A DNA stretch of 45,789 nt from an uncultured Ruminococcus sp. (GTDB lineage Bacteria; Bacillota; Clostridia; Oscillospirales; Ruminococcaceae). Below the pieces are notes generated by a model. It saw only the letters and a program-made list of their open reading frames with translations, was not told where the DNA came from and searched no databases. Positions within the stretch are counted from its first letter, which is position 1, and each line of letters starts with the position of its first letter. The stretch is from assembly GCA_945877315.1 (NCBI GenBank), contig CAMCRP010000024.1, positions 1-45,789 on the forward strand, written 5' to 3'. Made by a program: the position numbers and the translations under genes. Of this stretch, positions 30,459 to 39,827 are shown one piece after another.

Positions 30459-32858
30459 ATGATGGATAATATTACCCGTGACGAGTTTGAAGGTCTTCTG
30501 AAACAGAAGCTTCAGGTTGAATTTAACGTTACCCCCGATGTCGCTTCCGATAATCAGATCTACAAGGCTCTTTGCTCTGTTGTTGTAGATTACCTGAGAA
30601 AAAAGCGCAGAAAGTTCACTAACAAGGTTAATTCCCAGGGCAAAAAGCAGGTTTACTATATGTCTATGGAGTTCCTTATGGGACGTTCCCTCAAGACTAA
30701 CCTCTTTAATCTTCAGATAAATGAGATGGTTGAGGACATTCTCAAGGATTGGAACGTAAGCCTTAACAGAATTTACGAGTACGAGCCCGATGCAGGCCTT
30801 GGAAACGGCGGTCTGGGACGTCTTGCCGCTTGCTATCTGGATGGTCTGGCTTCTGACGGTTATCCTGCAATGGGATATTCTATCCTTTATGAATACGGTA
30901 TCTTCAAGCAGAAGATCGAGGACGGCTGGCAGACTGAGCTTCCCGATAACTGGCTGCCCGGCGGTGAGGTTTGGCTTGTTCCCAAGACAGATCAGTCCAT
31001 CGACGTTCACTTCGAGGGCGAGCTGCAGGAATACTGGGATCAGCAGTATCACCATGTTTCCTACAAGAACTACTCCACCGTTTGCGCTGTTCCTTACGAT
31101 ATGTACGTTTCAGGCTACGGCAGCGAGGGCGTTTCCGTGCTCAGACTGTGGTCAGCTAAGGCTCCCAGCTTTGATATGGCTATGTTCAACCAGGGCGATT
31201 ATGCTAAGGCTCTCGGTCAGAACAATATTGCTCAGGCTATCTCCAAGGTTCTCTATCCTAACGATAACCACCTTGAAGGTAAGTCACTCAGACTCAGACA
31301 GCAGTACTTTATGTGTGCTGCTTCCGTTGGCGATATTGTTGAGCGTCATATGAGAGTTTACGGCACTCTGGACAATCTCCATGAAAAGGTTGCTATCCAC
31401 ATTAACGATACACACCCCACACTGGCTATCCCCGAGCTTATGAGAATACTGCTGGACGACTGCGGTTACTCCTGGTCCAAGGCATGGCACATCACCACAA
31501 ACACCTTTGCTTACACCAACCATACCGTTATGGCTGAGGCTCTGGAAAAGTGGGACGTTAATCTTCTCCAGCAGATCTGTCCTCGTATCTATTCTATCAT
31601 CGTTGAGATCAACAACCGTTACTGCGCAGACCTGTTTGAAAGACTGGGCGACAGCGGAAAGGTTTCCAGAATGTCCATTATCCAGAACAATCAGGTACAC
31701 ATGGCACTTCTCTGCGTTTGCGCTTGCCACAACGTAAACGGCGTTTCCAAGCTGCATTCCGAGATCATCAAGCAGAGCGTGTTCAACAACGAGTACAACG
31801 ATACTCCTTACAAGTTCAAGAACGTTACCAACGGTATCGCATACAGAAGATGGCTGCTCCAGTCCAACCCCGGTCTGACAAAGCTGCTTGAAGAAACTAT
31901 CGGTGACGGCTTTAAGAGAAATGCAGCAGAGCTTTCCAAGTTCTCCGCATTTGCCTCCGACGAGTCCGTTCTTGCACGTCTTGCAGAGATCAAGAATGAA
32001 AATAAGGACAGATTTGCAGAGTACGTTAAGAAGAACTACGGCGCAGAGCTGAACAAGGACAATATCTTCGATGTTCAGGTAAAGCGTCTGCACGAATATA
32101 AGCGTCAGCACCTGAATGCTCTCAACATTCTTGCAGAGTACAACAAGCTGCTCAATAACCCCAATGCTGATTATGTTCCCAAGACATACATCTTCGCTGC
32201 AAAGGCTGCTCCCGGATATTACCTTGCTAAGCAGATAATCAAGATGATCTGGGCTATCAGCGAGGAGATCAAGAAGAACCCCGCTATCAACAAGAAGCTG
32301 CAGGTATTCTTCCTGGAGGATTACAGAGTTACACTTTCCGAGCTGCTTATGCCCGCTGCTGAGGTTTCCGAGCAGATCTCTCTGGCAGGTACTGAGGCTT
32401 CCGGTACAGGCAACATGAAGCTTATGCTTAACGGTGCACTTACTCTCGGTACTCTCGACGGTGCAAACGTTGAGATCAAGGAGCAGGTTGGTCAGGAGAA
32501 CATCTTCACCTTCGGTATGACCTCCGAGCAGGTGCTTGCTAAGCAGGCTCAGGGCTACCGTCCCGAGGATTACTACAATAACAATGACGTTATCCGTCAG
32601 GCTATTGAGAAGATGTATCACGGTATCAACGGCTGCACCTTTGAGGAAGTTGCAAACTCTCTCAGATATAAGGACCCCTACATGGTTCTGGCTGATTTCG
32701 ATGCTTACCAGTCCGCTCAGCAGTACGTTTCCGAGTGCTACAAGGATAAGAACAAGTGGAACAAGATGTCCCTTGCAAATATCGCAGGCGCAGGCGTATT
32801 CTCCGCTGACAGAGCTGTTGAGGATTATGCTCGTGACATTTGGAAGCTTTCCAAGTAA
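30459..32858 (+). CDS. glgP: Glycogen/alpha-glucan phosphorylase
   Basis: The enzyme (GT35) releases glucose 1-phosphate from alpha-1,4-glucan with phosphate and PLP. The 799-residue length is normal. Family marks: EPDAGLGNGGLGRLAACYLD near 110, HINDTHPTLAIPELMR, FDVQVKRLHEYKRQHLN, and the PLP-lysine region EASGTGNMKLMLNGALTLG. The start is one of two adjacent ATGs behind AAAGGA; an upstream ATG overlaps that site. Codon use shifts to strongly preferred codons compared with its neighbours, a sign of high expression. It is alone, without other glg genes. Confidence 0.95.
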   Translation: MMDNITRDEFEGLLKQKLQVEFNVTPDVASDNQIYKALCSVVVDYLRKKRRKFTNKVNSQGKKQVYYMSMEFLMGRSLKTNLFNLQINEMVEDILKDWNVSLNRIYEYEPDAGLGNGGLGRLAACYLDGLASDGYPAMGYSILYEYGIFKQKIEDGWQTELPDNWLPGGEVWLVPKTDQSIDVHFEGELQEYWDQQYHHVSYKNYSTVCAVPYDMYVSGYGSEGVSVLRLWSAKAPSFDMAMFNQGDYAKALGQNNIAQAISKVLYPNDNHLEGKSLRLRQQYFMCAASVGDIVERHMRVYGTLDNLHEKVAIHINDTHPTLAIPELMRILLDDCGYSWSKAWHITTNTFAYTNHTVMAEALEKWDVNLLQQICPRIYSIIVEINNRYCADLFERLGDSGKVSRMSIIQNNQVHMALLCVCACHNVNGVSKLHSEIIKQSVFNNEYNDTPYKFKNVTNGIAYRRWLLQSNPGLTKLLEETIGDGFKRNAAELSKFSAFASDESVLARLAEIKNENKDRFAEYVKKNYGAELNKDNIFDVQVKRLHEYKRQHLNALNILAEYNKLLNNPNADYVPKTYIFAAKAAPGYYLAKQIIKMIWAISEEIKKNPAINKKLQVFFLEDYRVTLSELLMPAAEVSEQISLAGTEASGTGNMKLMLNGALTLGTLDGANVEIKEQVGQENIFTFGMTSEQVLAKQAQGYRPEDYYNNNDVIRQAIEKMYHGINGCTFEEVANSLRYKDPYMVLADFDAYQSAQQYVSECYKDKNKWNKMSLANIAGAGVFSADRAVEDYARDIWKLSK

Positions 32859-32880
32859 TCTTTTTCGGCAACACAATTTT

Positions 32881-32917
32881 CCCCTCTTCGTCGATTTTGG
32901 CGGAGAGGGGATTTTTG
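32881..32917. terminator. Bidirectional terminator between glgP and the DUF4830 gene
   Basis: A stem CCCCTCTTCG with CGGAGAGGGG (one G-U-type mismatch) is preceded by AATTTT and followed by ATTTTTGC. Confidence 0.7.
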
Positions 32918-32931
32918 CATTTGGAGAGATT

Positions 32932-33567
32932 TTATCTGTGTGAAGATGTTCCGGAGGCGGTTTCGGTCTGCGGCAAGGTGGTTTCTTCGGGGACGGTGGT
33001 CGTTACGGGTTCGGTAACGGTAGTGTGATGATGTGTGGTTTCTTCGGGAACAGCGGTGGTTTCACTTTCCGTTTCGGCGGACGTTTCTGCAAATTTGCCG
33101 GTCAGGTCGATGATATTTCCCTGTAAAAGGGGAAGTGTGAAGCCGTTTTCGATAGTCTGGGTAATATCCGCACCTACAAGGCGGTCGTTTACGAAAATAA
33201 GGTTTGCGGTGATATTTTCGGGATAGTCGGGGTAGTTAAGGACGGAATATGTAAATATCTCAGCCTCCTGTCCCGCTGATTTTGTCAGGTCAAAGCCCTG
33301 TTGAAGCTGAATTTCATTGTAGGCGTTGTAGGCTTCGTTGAATTCGGAGGGGATAGTTATCTTTTCCTGTTCGATGGGGTCGGGGGCGACTATCCAGCCC
33401 GCTTTGTTAAGGAAAATCACACGCTCCGAGTTGGAATTCATGGTCAGGGCTTCGTCAAGGTCGTTTTCCTTGTCCGCTTTCATAAATATCCAGATAACAC
33501 CCGCCGCAATTATAAGAATTATGAGCATAACGGCGGTCTTGACTTTATCCTTCGGCTTGCAGGTCAT
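32932..33567 (-). CDS. DUF4830 membrane-anchored protein
   Basis: The 211-residue protein has one N-terminal membrane anchor (VKTAVMLIILIIAAGVIWIF), an extracellular DUF4830 domain (RVIFLNKAGWIVAPDPIEQE, IPSEFNEAYNAYNEIQLQQG, NYPDYPENITANLIFVNDRLVG) and a Thr/Glu/His-rich disordered tail of about 45 residues. AAGGAG lies 9 bases before the chosen ATG. The family is common in Clostridia and has no known function. The acidic tail resembles the repeats in the lipoprotein at 1692. Confidence 0.82.
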   Translation of the reverse strand: MTCKPKDKVKTAVMLIILIIAAGVIWIFMKADKENDLDEALTMNSNSERVIFLNKAGWIVAPDPIEQEKITIPSEFNEAYNAYNEIQLQQGFDLTKSAGQEAEIFTYSVLNYPDYPENITANLIFVNDRLVGADITQTIENGFTLPLLQGNIIDLTGKFAETSAETESETTAVPEETTHHHTTVTEPVTTTVPEETTLPQTETASGTSSHR

Positions 33568-33711
33568 TTGCAACAGCTCCTTTTCAAATTTTGGTTTACA
33601 GTATCATATGCAGGACAAACGTACAAAATGACAAGCTGATAGTTTGTGACAAAATCCGCCGCCGTTCATATGATAAATTGGAAACCTCTACTTGACAAAG
33701 GAGTCATACTT

Positions 33712-33948
33712 ATGAATAATATATCACATCTCAGCGACATTTCCGAGGGCGAAACTGCCGTTGTTACCGAGCTTCTGAACAGCGGCGGGATTCGCAGGCG
33801 GCTTCAGGATATCGGTCTTATAAGGGGAACGCCTGTAAGCTGCTTTCTGCGGGGGACGGCGGGGGACATTTCCGCATTTCTCATAAGAGGAGCGGTGATT
33901 GCTCTCAGGCGGGAGGACAGCGAGCGGGTCATTGTCCGAAAATGCTGA
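33712..33948 (+). CDS. feoA: FeoA-domain protein
   Basis: The 78-residue protein is a single SH3-like FeoA domain: SEGETAVVTELLNSGGIRRRLQDIGLIRGTPV, split here as the usual pattern with LQDIGL and the final RREDSERVIVRKC. FeoA helps the ferrous iron transporter FeoB, but no feoB is next to it, so the partner must be elsewhere. AAAGGAG precedes the ATG. A G/C-rich hairpin follows the stop (33955-33990) without a T-run. Confidence 0.88.
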   Translation: MNNISHLSDISEGETAVVTELLNSGGIRRRLQDIGLIRGTPVSCFLRGTAGDISAFLIRGAVIALRREDSERVIVRKC

Positions 33949-34289
33949 AAGAAGGCGTTTCGTTTCCGTTTTGGACGGAGCGGGACGCCCTGCAATGTTG
34001 TTGCAAATATGTAAACGTTTTATTAAATATCCCTCTAAATGCGGTTTAATATGCCATTGTGCAATATAGACAAAAATGTTGGATAAATCACATTCAACCC
34101 TACAATTTTGTGCATTATATAGAAATTTGATTTGACAAATTCGTAATTTGTGGTAAAATATTAAGTAACGGTATTTATATTTATAGCTGTTTCGCAAATG
34201 ACCGAATTATGCACTTTTTTCTCTATATAAAGAAATGGTTTTTGTGAATTTGTGGAAATTATCGGGCGTTTGCGATGAAAGGAGATCAT
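33949..34289. other. Intergenic region before the MinD-like gene
   Basis: This 341-base AT-rich gap holds no gene. It contains a hairpin after feoA, a GTAAACGTTTTA palindrome (34013-34020 core) and a promoter (TTGACA and TAAAAT, 16-base spacer, 34132-34159). Confidence 0.5.
34132..34159 (+). promoter_or_regulatory. Promoter for the MinD-like gene
   Basis: TTGACA and TAAAAT are spaced by 16 bases, with a leader of about 125 bases. Confidence 0.6.
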
Positions 34290-35030
34290 ATGTCGAAGAT
34301 AATTGCTGTAACCTCGGGTAAGGGCGGTACAGGCAAGTCGTCTATCTGCTCTGAGCTGGGCTTCGCTCTTGCAAAGCAGAATAACAGAACGCTTATTATC
34401 GAGCTGGACTTCGGTCTGAGATGCCTTGATATTATGCTTGGTGTAAAAAATGACATAAAATACGACCTCGGAAACGTTTTGAAGGGTGAGTGCGATATAT
34501 ACAAAGCTACCACTCAGGTCAAGATCGCAAGCAATTTAAGCATTGTCTGCGCTCCCGAGGATCCCTTTGCGACGGTAAATGCGGAGCAGATCTCAAATAT
34601 CTGTAACGAAATGAGAAAATACTATGAATACATAATCGTTGACACCTCTGCGGGTACAAACGCAAGCGTTTTCGACGTTGTTGAGCAGTCGGACCTTATT
34701 CTGATAAACACAACGCCCGACCCCATTTGCGTGCGTGATGCCCGTACTATGTCCGACGAGTTCTACAAGAGAGGAAATAAGAAGCAGCGTCTTATCATCA
34801 ATAAGGTGAACAGAGATCTGTTTAATGAGGCTCTTGTTGAGGATCTGGACGAGATCATTGATACCGTCGGCGTACAGCTTATCGGCGTTATTCCCGATGA
34901 TGACGCTGTTGTTGTTGCAACTGCAAAGGGACAGCCTTTGCCCTCCAATTCCCCCGCATTTAAGGCATTTGACGCTATTTCCAGACGTATTAAGGGACAG
35001 GACGTTCCTCTTTCCGTAAAAATAGTATGA
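34290..35030 (+). CDS. MinD/ParA-family ATPase, solitary
   Basis: The 246-residue protein has a deviant Walker A motif (KGGTGKSS), IELDFGLRCLDIMLGV in place of the usual DADIGLRNLD, switch-II-like VDTSAGTNASVF and the MinD-like TTPDPICVRDARTMSDEF. It therefore belongs to the MinD branch, which sets the division site together with MinC and MinE. Neither minC nor minE is adjacent, and the C-terminus lacks the typical amphipathic LxRLKxxF end. AAAGGAG precedes the ATG. Either MinC/MinE are elsewhere or this protein has another localisation job. Confidence 0.85.
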   Translation: MSKIIAVTSGKGGTGKSSICSELGFALAKQNNRTLIIELDFGLRCLDIMLGVKNDIKYDLGNVLKGECDIYKATTQVKIASNLSIVCAPEDPFATVNAEQISNICNEMRKYYEYIIVDTSAGTNASVFDVVEQSDLILINTTPDPICVRDARTMSDEFYKRGNKKQRLIINKVNRDLFNEALVEDLDEIIDTVGVQLIGVIPDDDAVVVATAKGQPLPSNSPAFKAFDAISRRIKGQDVPLSVKIV

Positions 35031-35114
35031 TTGGATATGCGCAGCAGCTTGATTATTACAACTAATTATTGATGATTTTTTAATACATCTGACTAATTGA
35101 AAGGACTGTTTAAA

Positions 35115-35516
35115 ATGAACATAGCACTTATAGCTCACGATTCGAAAAAAGAGCTTCTTGTACAGTTCTGTATCGCATACTGCGGTATTTTATCCCGCCA
35201 CAACCTCTGCGCTACGGGGACAACAGGCAAACAGGTCGCACAGGCAACAGGGCTTAACATACAGCGTTATCTCAGCGGCTCTCAGGGAGGAGATCAGCAG
35301 ATAAGCGCAAGAATTTCCTGCAATGAGATCGACCTGCTTATCTTTTTCAGAGATCCTCTGCACCCCAAGCCACATGAGCCCAACGAGATGAATCTGCTCC
35401 GTCTTTGCGATGTGCACAACATTCCTCTGGCAACCAATATTGCAACGGCAGAGGCTCTTATCCACGCCCTTGAAAGAGGCGACCTTGACTGGCGTGAGAT
35501 CGTCAACCCTAGGTAA
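35115..35516 (+). CDS. mgsA: Methylglyoxal synthase
   Basis: The enzyme turns dihydroxyacetone phosphate into methylglyoxal and phosphate. The 133-residue protein has [10 protein letters not shown] at the start, [32 protein letters not shown] (with the catalytic Asp), and [11 protein letters not shown] then [23 protein letters not shown] precedes the ATG. mgsA follows min genes in many Clostridia, which supports the MinD call upstream. Confidence 0.95.
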   Translation: MNIALIAHDSKKELLVQFCIAYCGILSRHNLCATGTTGKQVAQATGLNIQRYLSGSQGGDQQISARISCNEIDLLIFFRDPLHPKPHEPNEMNLLRLCDVHNIPLATNIATAEALIHALERGDLDWREIVNPR

Positions 35517-35530
35517 ATATTGCTTTTATT

Positions 35531-35563
35531 ATCCGCATAAACTTCGGTTTGTGCGGATTTTTT
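35531..35563 (+). terminator. Terminator after mgsA
   Basis: A 12-bp stem (ATCCGCATAAAC with GTTTGTGCGGAT, one G-U) has a TTCG loop and a T6 tail. Confidence 0.9.
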
Positions 35564-35623
35564 GCTTGCATTATCTGTCGAAATGTGTTAGAATGGAATT
35601 AACGAGCGAAACGGGGTGAAGCA

Positions 35624-36430
35624 ATGGCAGTTTCCGCACCTGTCCGAAAAACCGAACAGATAGAAGCGTCCGAGAAAAAGCAGCGGATAGAGATACTTGA
35701 CGCTCTCAGGGGTGCGGGCATACTCTATGTGGTGATCTACCACGTTCTGTATGACCTTCAGTGCATATTTTTCCCCGAAACAGACTGCGGTATCTTCGAC
35801 CTTAGCAGCCTTTTTATGCGGTTTACGCACATTCTTTTGGTGGGAATGCTTTTCTTTGTTTCGGGGATATGCACGGCGTTTTCCCGTTCGGTGCTGAAAA
35901 GGGGATTGTTCATCTTTGCGCTGGGGGAGCTGCTGACCGTCGGGACGTATCTGTTTATGCCCGATATGCTTATCCGATTCGGAGTGCTGACTTTTTTGGG
36001 AACGTCAATGCTTTTGTACGGTCTGATAAAGCCCCTTGCGGACAAAATAAATCACCCCGGGCTGTGCATTTTCTGGCTGATACTGTTTTTTATGTTCAGA
36101 ACAATGCCTTATGACGGCTTTGTGCGGTTTTTCGCGTGGAAAATGTCGGTTCCCGAGGGGCTGTATGAGTACGAATTTCTCTATCCGCTGGGGATAATGA
36201 GCGCAAATTTCCGTTCGGCGGACTATTTCCCGCTGATACCATACGGGTTTATTTTTATGGCGGGGACGTCGCTTTCGTCGTACATAAAGGCAAAGCGGGA
36301 CAGTCTGCCGAGGTTTTGCATGAAAAAAGTTCCGTTTCTTTGCTTTATGGGCAGACACAGTCTGATAATCTACTTTGCACATCAGCCCCTTGCCTTTGGG
36401 ATATTGGCATTGCTTGATAAATGCTTATAA
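35624..36430 (+). CDS. DUF1624/HGSNAT-like membrane protein
   Basis: The 268-residue protein has about seven to eight membrane segments and the family start RIEILDALRGAGILYVVIYH, containing the conserved His of heparan-alpha-glucosaminide acetyltransferase-like proteins. It ends with FMGRHSLIIYFAHQPLAF, which is typical of this family. These proteins probably move acetyl groups across the membrane onto sugars or lipids; the acceptor is unknown. Confidence 0.85.
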   Translation: MAVSAPVRKTEQIEASEKKQRIEILDALRGAGILYVVIYHVLYDLQCIFFPETDCGIFDLSSLFMRFTHILLVGMLFFVSGICTAFSRSVLKRGLFIFALGELLTVGTYLFMPDMLIRFGVLTFLGTSMLLYGLIKPLADKINHPGLCIFWLILFFMFRTMPYDGFVRFFAWKMSVPEGLYEYEFLYPLGIMSANFRSADYFPLIPYGFIFMAGTSLSSYIKAKRDSLPRFCMKKVPFLCFMGRHSLIIYFAHQPLAFGILALLDKCL

Positions 36431-36508
36431 ACAGGTCGCCAAGAATACAGAAATGCTGAATAATTGGCGGTTTCTGCGATTTGACAATTAACTAATTCGA
36501 GGTAATAT

Positions 36509-37366
36509 ATGGAAAATTTAACGAATATCGGTGTGATAAAAGAGCTTTTTGAACGTCACGGCTTTTCATTTTCAAAGACTCTGGGACAGAATTTTCTGGT
36601 AAATCCCGCAGTTTGTCCGAAAATTGCGGAGCTGGGAAACGCAAGGGAGGGCTTCGGCATTATCGAAATCGGAACGGGCGTGGGCGTTCTCACTCACGAG
36701 CTGGCAAAGCGTGCGGACAAGGTCACAGCCATTGAAATAGATGAACGCCTTATCCCCATTTTACGGGAAACTCTGGCGGAGCATAACAATGTCCGCATTG
36801 TCAACAAGGACGTTATGAACGTTGACCTGAATGCCCTTATTAAGGAAGATTTCGGGGGACTTGAGGTTGCTGTCTGCGCAAATCTGCCCTACTATATCAC
36901 GTCGCCCATAATCATGATGCTGCTGGAAAGCCGTCTGCCTATCACGTCGGTGACGGTCATGGTGCAGAAGGAGGCTGCCCTGCGTTTGTGCGCCGAGCTT
37001 GGGACAAGAGAGGTCGGTGCGGTGTCCGTCTGTGTGAGATATTTTTCCGAGCCTGAGATACTTTTTAACGTGTCAAGGGGCAGCTTTATGCCGCCGCCAA
37101 ACGTGGATTCCTGCGTTATCAGGCTGAATGTGCGAAAGGAGATACCGTGGGCAGTCACCGATGAAAAGAAGTTTTTCAAGGTGGTAAGAGGGGCGTTCTC
37201 GCAGCGTCGGAAAACCATGGCAAACTCCCTTTCTTCGGCACTTTCTTTAGACAAAGCCTATGTAACATCGGTGATCGAGGAGTGCGGACTTTCCCCGTCA
37301 GTGCGTCCCGAACAGCTTAAAATGGAGGATTTTATTGCAGTTTCCGAAAGGATAGGTTTATTATGA
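36509..37366 (+). CDS. rsmA: 16S rRNA dimethyladenosine transferase
   Basis: RsmA (KsgA) dimethylates A1518 and A1519 of 16S rRNA. The 285-residue protein has FSKTLGQNFLVNP, the SAM site IIEIGTGVGVLTHELAKRA, IEIDERLIPIL, the catalytic NLPYYITSPI and GAFSQRRKTMANSL. Its stop overlaps the next start by 4 bases, so translation of the CapA-like gene is coupled to it. Confidence 0.97.
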   Translation: MENLTNIGVIKELFERHGFSFSKTLGQNFLVNPAVCPKIAELGNAREGFGIIEIGTGVGVLTHELAKRADKVTAIEIDERLIPILRETLAEHNNVRIVNKDVMNVDLNALIKEDFGGLEVAVCANLPYYITSPIIMMLLESRLPITSVTVMVQKEAALRLCAELGTREVGAVSVCVRYFSEPEILFNVSRGSFMPPPNVDSCVIRLNVRKEIPWAVTDEKKFFKVVRGAFSQRRKTMANSLSSALSLDKAYVTSVIEECGLSPSVRPEQLKMEDFIAVSERIGLL

Positions 37367-38634
37367 TGAAAAAATTTGCTGCCCTGACAGCTGCCGTTCT
37401 GCTTTTGTCGGGCTGTCGGAAAATTGAGGACACTCCCGTTTCCGCCGAGCTGCCAATGCCCGAAACAACGACGGTTTCCGAAACAGAGCCGACCACCGTC
37501 ACAACAACGGAAACGCTGCCCCCAGAGCCGGAATATGCGGAGATCTCCTTCTTAGCGGTGGGGGACAACCTTATCCATTCCAGCCTTTACAAGCAGGCGG
37601 CAAACCGTGCTGCGGAGAAGGGCGAAACGGGTTTTGACTTTGATTATGCGTATAAAAATGTACGGGATATGATAGAGCCTGCGGATATTGCGGTCATAAA
37701 TCAGGAAACGCTTATCTGCAACGGCATTTACGAGCCGTCAACCTACCCTTGCTTCAATTCTCCGCCCGAGCTGGGGGATTATATGCTTGACATGGGCTTT
37801 GACGTGTTCACCATTGCCAATAATCACACGCTGGACAAGGGCACGAAGGGTCTGTCCGCCTGTCTTGACTACTGGAACGACCGTCCGCAGGCTGTTGTGG
37901 CGGGCGCATACCGTGACAAGGAGGACGAAAGCCATATCCGCACGCTTGAACGGGAAGGCGTGGTGTTCTCCTTCCTGTCATATACCGAGTCGCTGAACGG
38001 TTTGTCTTTGCCCGCAGATTCGCCCCTTGTTATCGGCAGAACGGAGGACGTGGAGCTTATTTGCAGTCAGATAAAGGCTGCAAAGGAGGTTTCCGACCTT
38101 TGCGTTGTGTCGCTCCATTGGGGCGTGGAAAATTCCGATATTATCAGCGATTATCAGCGTCAGACGGCGAAAATTCTCGCTGATGCGGGGGCTGACATTA
38201 TTATCGGAAATCACCCCCACGTGCTTCGCGACATTGAGGTTATCGAGCGTGAGGACGGCGGAAAGACCGTCTGTGCGTACTCTCTGGGAAATTTCATCTC
38301 GGCGCAGAACGTTGGACAGAATCTCATCGGCGGGGTGCTTACATTTGATCTGACCGTTAAGCTGGACGATATGACCTATGAGCCGTCGAATATTCAGCTG
38401 ACGCCCATAATCACCCATTATGACGGAAATTACGGGAATGTCCGTCTTTACAAGCTTTCGGAATATACTCCCGAAATGGCGTCGTCAAACGGTGTGCGGA
38501 ATTTCTCAAAATTTGATTATGATTACATATTTGCGGTTCTTCAAAAGAATATTAATGCAGAGTATTTAAATGCTGAAAGGATAGATGAAAATGGCGAAAT
38601 CCAAGGGGTGCAAGACCAAGCTGCTGCTTCTTGA
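37363..38634 (+). CDS. CapA-family lipoprotein
   Basis: A signal peptide ends in the lipobox LLSGC (Cys18), followed by a Thr/Glu-rich linker and a CapA/PgsA metallophosphatase-like domain: FLAVGDNLIHSSLY, DIAVINQETLICN, DVFTIANNHTLDKGTKGL, VVSLHWGVEN and IIIGNHPHVLRDIEV. Members are tied to poly-gamma-glutamate capsule or act as surface hydrolases. No capsule genes are next to it. The last 44 bases overlap the WYL regulator gene. Confidence 0.92.
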   Translation: MMKKFAALTAAVLLLSGCRKIEDTPVSAELPMPETTTVSETEPTTVTTTETLPPEPEYAEISFLAVGDNLIHSSLYKQAANRAAEKGETGFDFDYAYKNVRDMIEPADIAVINQETLICNGIYEPSTYPCFNSPPELGDYMLDMGFDVFTIANNHTLDKGTKGLSACLDYWNDRPQAVVAGAYRDKEDESHIRTLEREGVVFSFLSYTESLNGLSLPADSPLVIGRTEDVELICSQIKAAKEVSDLCVVSLHWGVENSDIISDYQRQTAKILADAGADIIIGNHPHVLRDIEVIEREDGGKTVCAYSLGNFISAQNVGQNLIGGVLTFDLTVKLDDMTYEPSNIQLTPIITHYDGNYGNVRLYKLSEYTPEMASSNGVRNFSKFDYDYIFAVLQKNINAEYLNAERIDENGEIQGVQDQAAAS

Positions 38635-39577
38635 ACGGCTTTTTAAGGAGCGCACAGACAGCACTCACACCATCGGTTTGAGCGATATAATGAACGAGCT
38701 TGAGAAGCTGGGCATTACCGCCGAAAGAAAGGCACTTTACGACGATATTGATGCTCTTCGGGCTATGGGCATGGACATTCGCCTTAAAGGTCGGGGACGG
38801 TATTATTTGGCTGAGAATGTGTTTTCTGCTGCCGATTTAAAGCTTCTGGCGGAGCTTATTGCGTCCTCACGGCTAATTTCGGCGAAAAAATCTGCGGAAA
38901 TGTGCGGAAAGCTGGAAACTCTGGCGAGCATTTACACCGCTCCCGAGCTTAAAAGAAATGTGTTCGTTGCGGACAGAATGAAGGCGTCCGACGGCGATGT
39001 TATGGGTTGCGTGAACGCTGTGCAGGCTGCTGTGGCTGCGGGGGTGAAGCTGAGCTTTAAGTATATCTCCTACATTACGGGAACGGACGTGGTTCTTGCG
39101 GAAAATGGGCGGCTGTTCACCGTTTCGCCATTGGGTGTGATACGTTCGGGAGGTGTTTACTACATTGCTGCCGATATGGACGGGGAGGACAGGCTTTTTC
39201 GGGCTGACAGGGTGACGGAGCTTGTTACCGAAAAGGAACCGTCCGTCAAGCGGAAGTACAATCCTGCGGAATTTGCGGCGAAAATTGACCCGCTTTACTC
39301 GGAAAATCCCGAAACGGTCACAGTGGAATGTGGCGCAGATGCTCCCGCAAGGCTTTATGACATTTTCGGACGGGATATGAGTGTGGTATCTCCCGACGGG
39401 GAAACCTATCTTATCTCCGTGAAAACCGCCTTGAACCGTGAATTTTTCGGCTTGATAGCGTCCTTGGGCGGTGGCGCAAGGATAATTCTCCCCGAATATG
39501 CGGCGGAGGGATATGAGGATTTTGCAAAAGGACTTGTTGCCGAGGAGGACGAGGAGGACGAGTTTATTTTCTCTTGA
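38591..39577 (+). CDS. WYL-domain transcriptional regulator
   Basis: The 328-residue protein has an N-terminal winged helix (TKLLLLERLFKERTDSTHTI, RKALYDDIDALRAMG), then a WYL domain (VKLSFKYISYITGTDVVL, FTVSPLGVIRSGGVYYIAAD, LFRADRVTEL) and a WCX-like C-terminus. WYL proteins sense ligands or nucleic-acid damage and often control defence genes; no defence system was recognised here. AGGA lies 9 bases before the chosen ATG, while an ATG two codons earlier is too close. It overlaps the previous gene in a different frame. Confidence 0.87.
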   Translation: MAKSKGCKTKLLLLERLFKERTDSTHTIGLSDIMNELEKLGITAERKALYDDIDALRAMGMDIRLKGRGRYYLAENVFSAADLKLLAELIASSRLISAKKSAEMCGKLETLASIYTAPELKRNVFVADRMKASDGDVMGCVNAVQAAVAAGVKLSFKYISYITGTDVVLAENGRLFTVSPLGVIRSGGVYYIAADMDGEDRLFRADRVTELVTEKEPSVKRKYNPAEFAAKIDPLYSENPETVTVECGADAPARLYDIFGRDMSVVSPDGETYLISVKTALNREFFGLIASLGGGARIILPEYAAEGYEDFAKGLVAEEDEEDEFIFS

Positions 39578-39827
39578 AAGAGGTATATTTTACAGAAAAT
39601 GCCAGCCTAACCGAGAGCACAAATGTTTTGTGAAAAATGCCGTTAAAGAGGGTAGTTTTAACAACAAAAATGTCTGAATAAGATACAAAAAAATACTTTT
39701 ATTTTTACTGCATTTGTGATATAATAAAATATGCTGGCTGTACAGGGATATTTTTATTACAGCTCGGCAGTTTATGAAAATCAATATCCATGCGATATTT
39801 CACATATTATTCAAGGGAGTAATAACT

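Noticed and set aside
31284-32876. 530-codon open frame antisense to glgP
   Set aside because: It mirrors the strongly biased codons of glgP, has no ribosome site and matches no family; it is a shadow frame.
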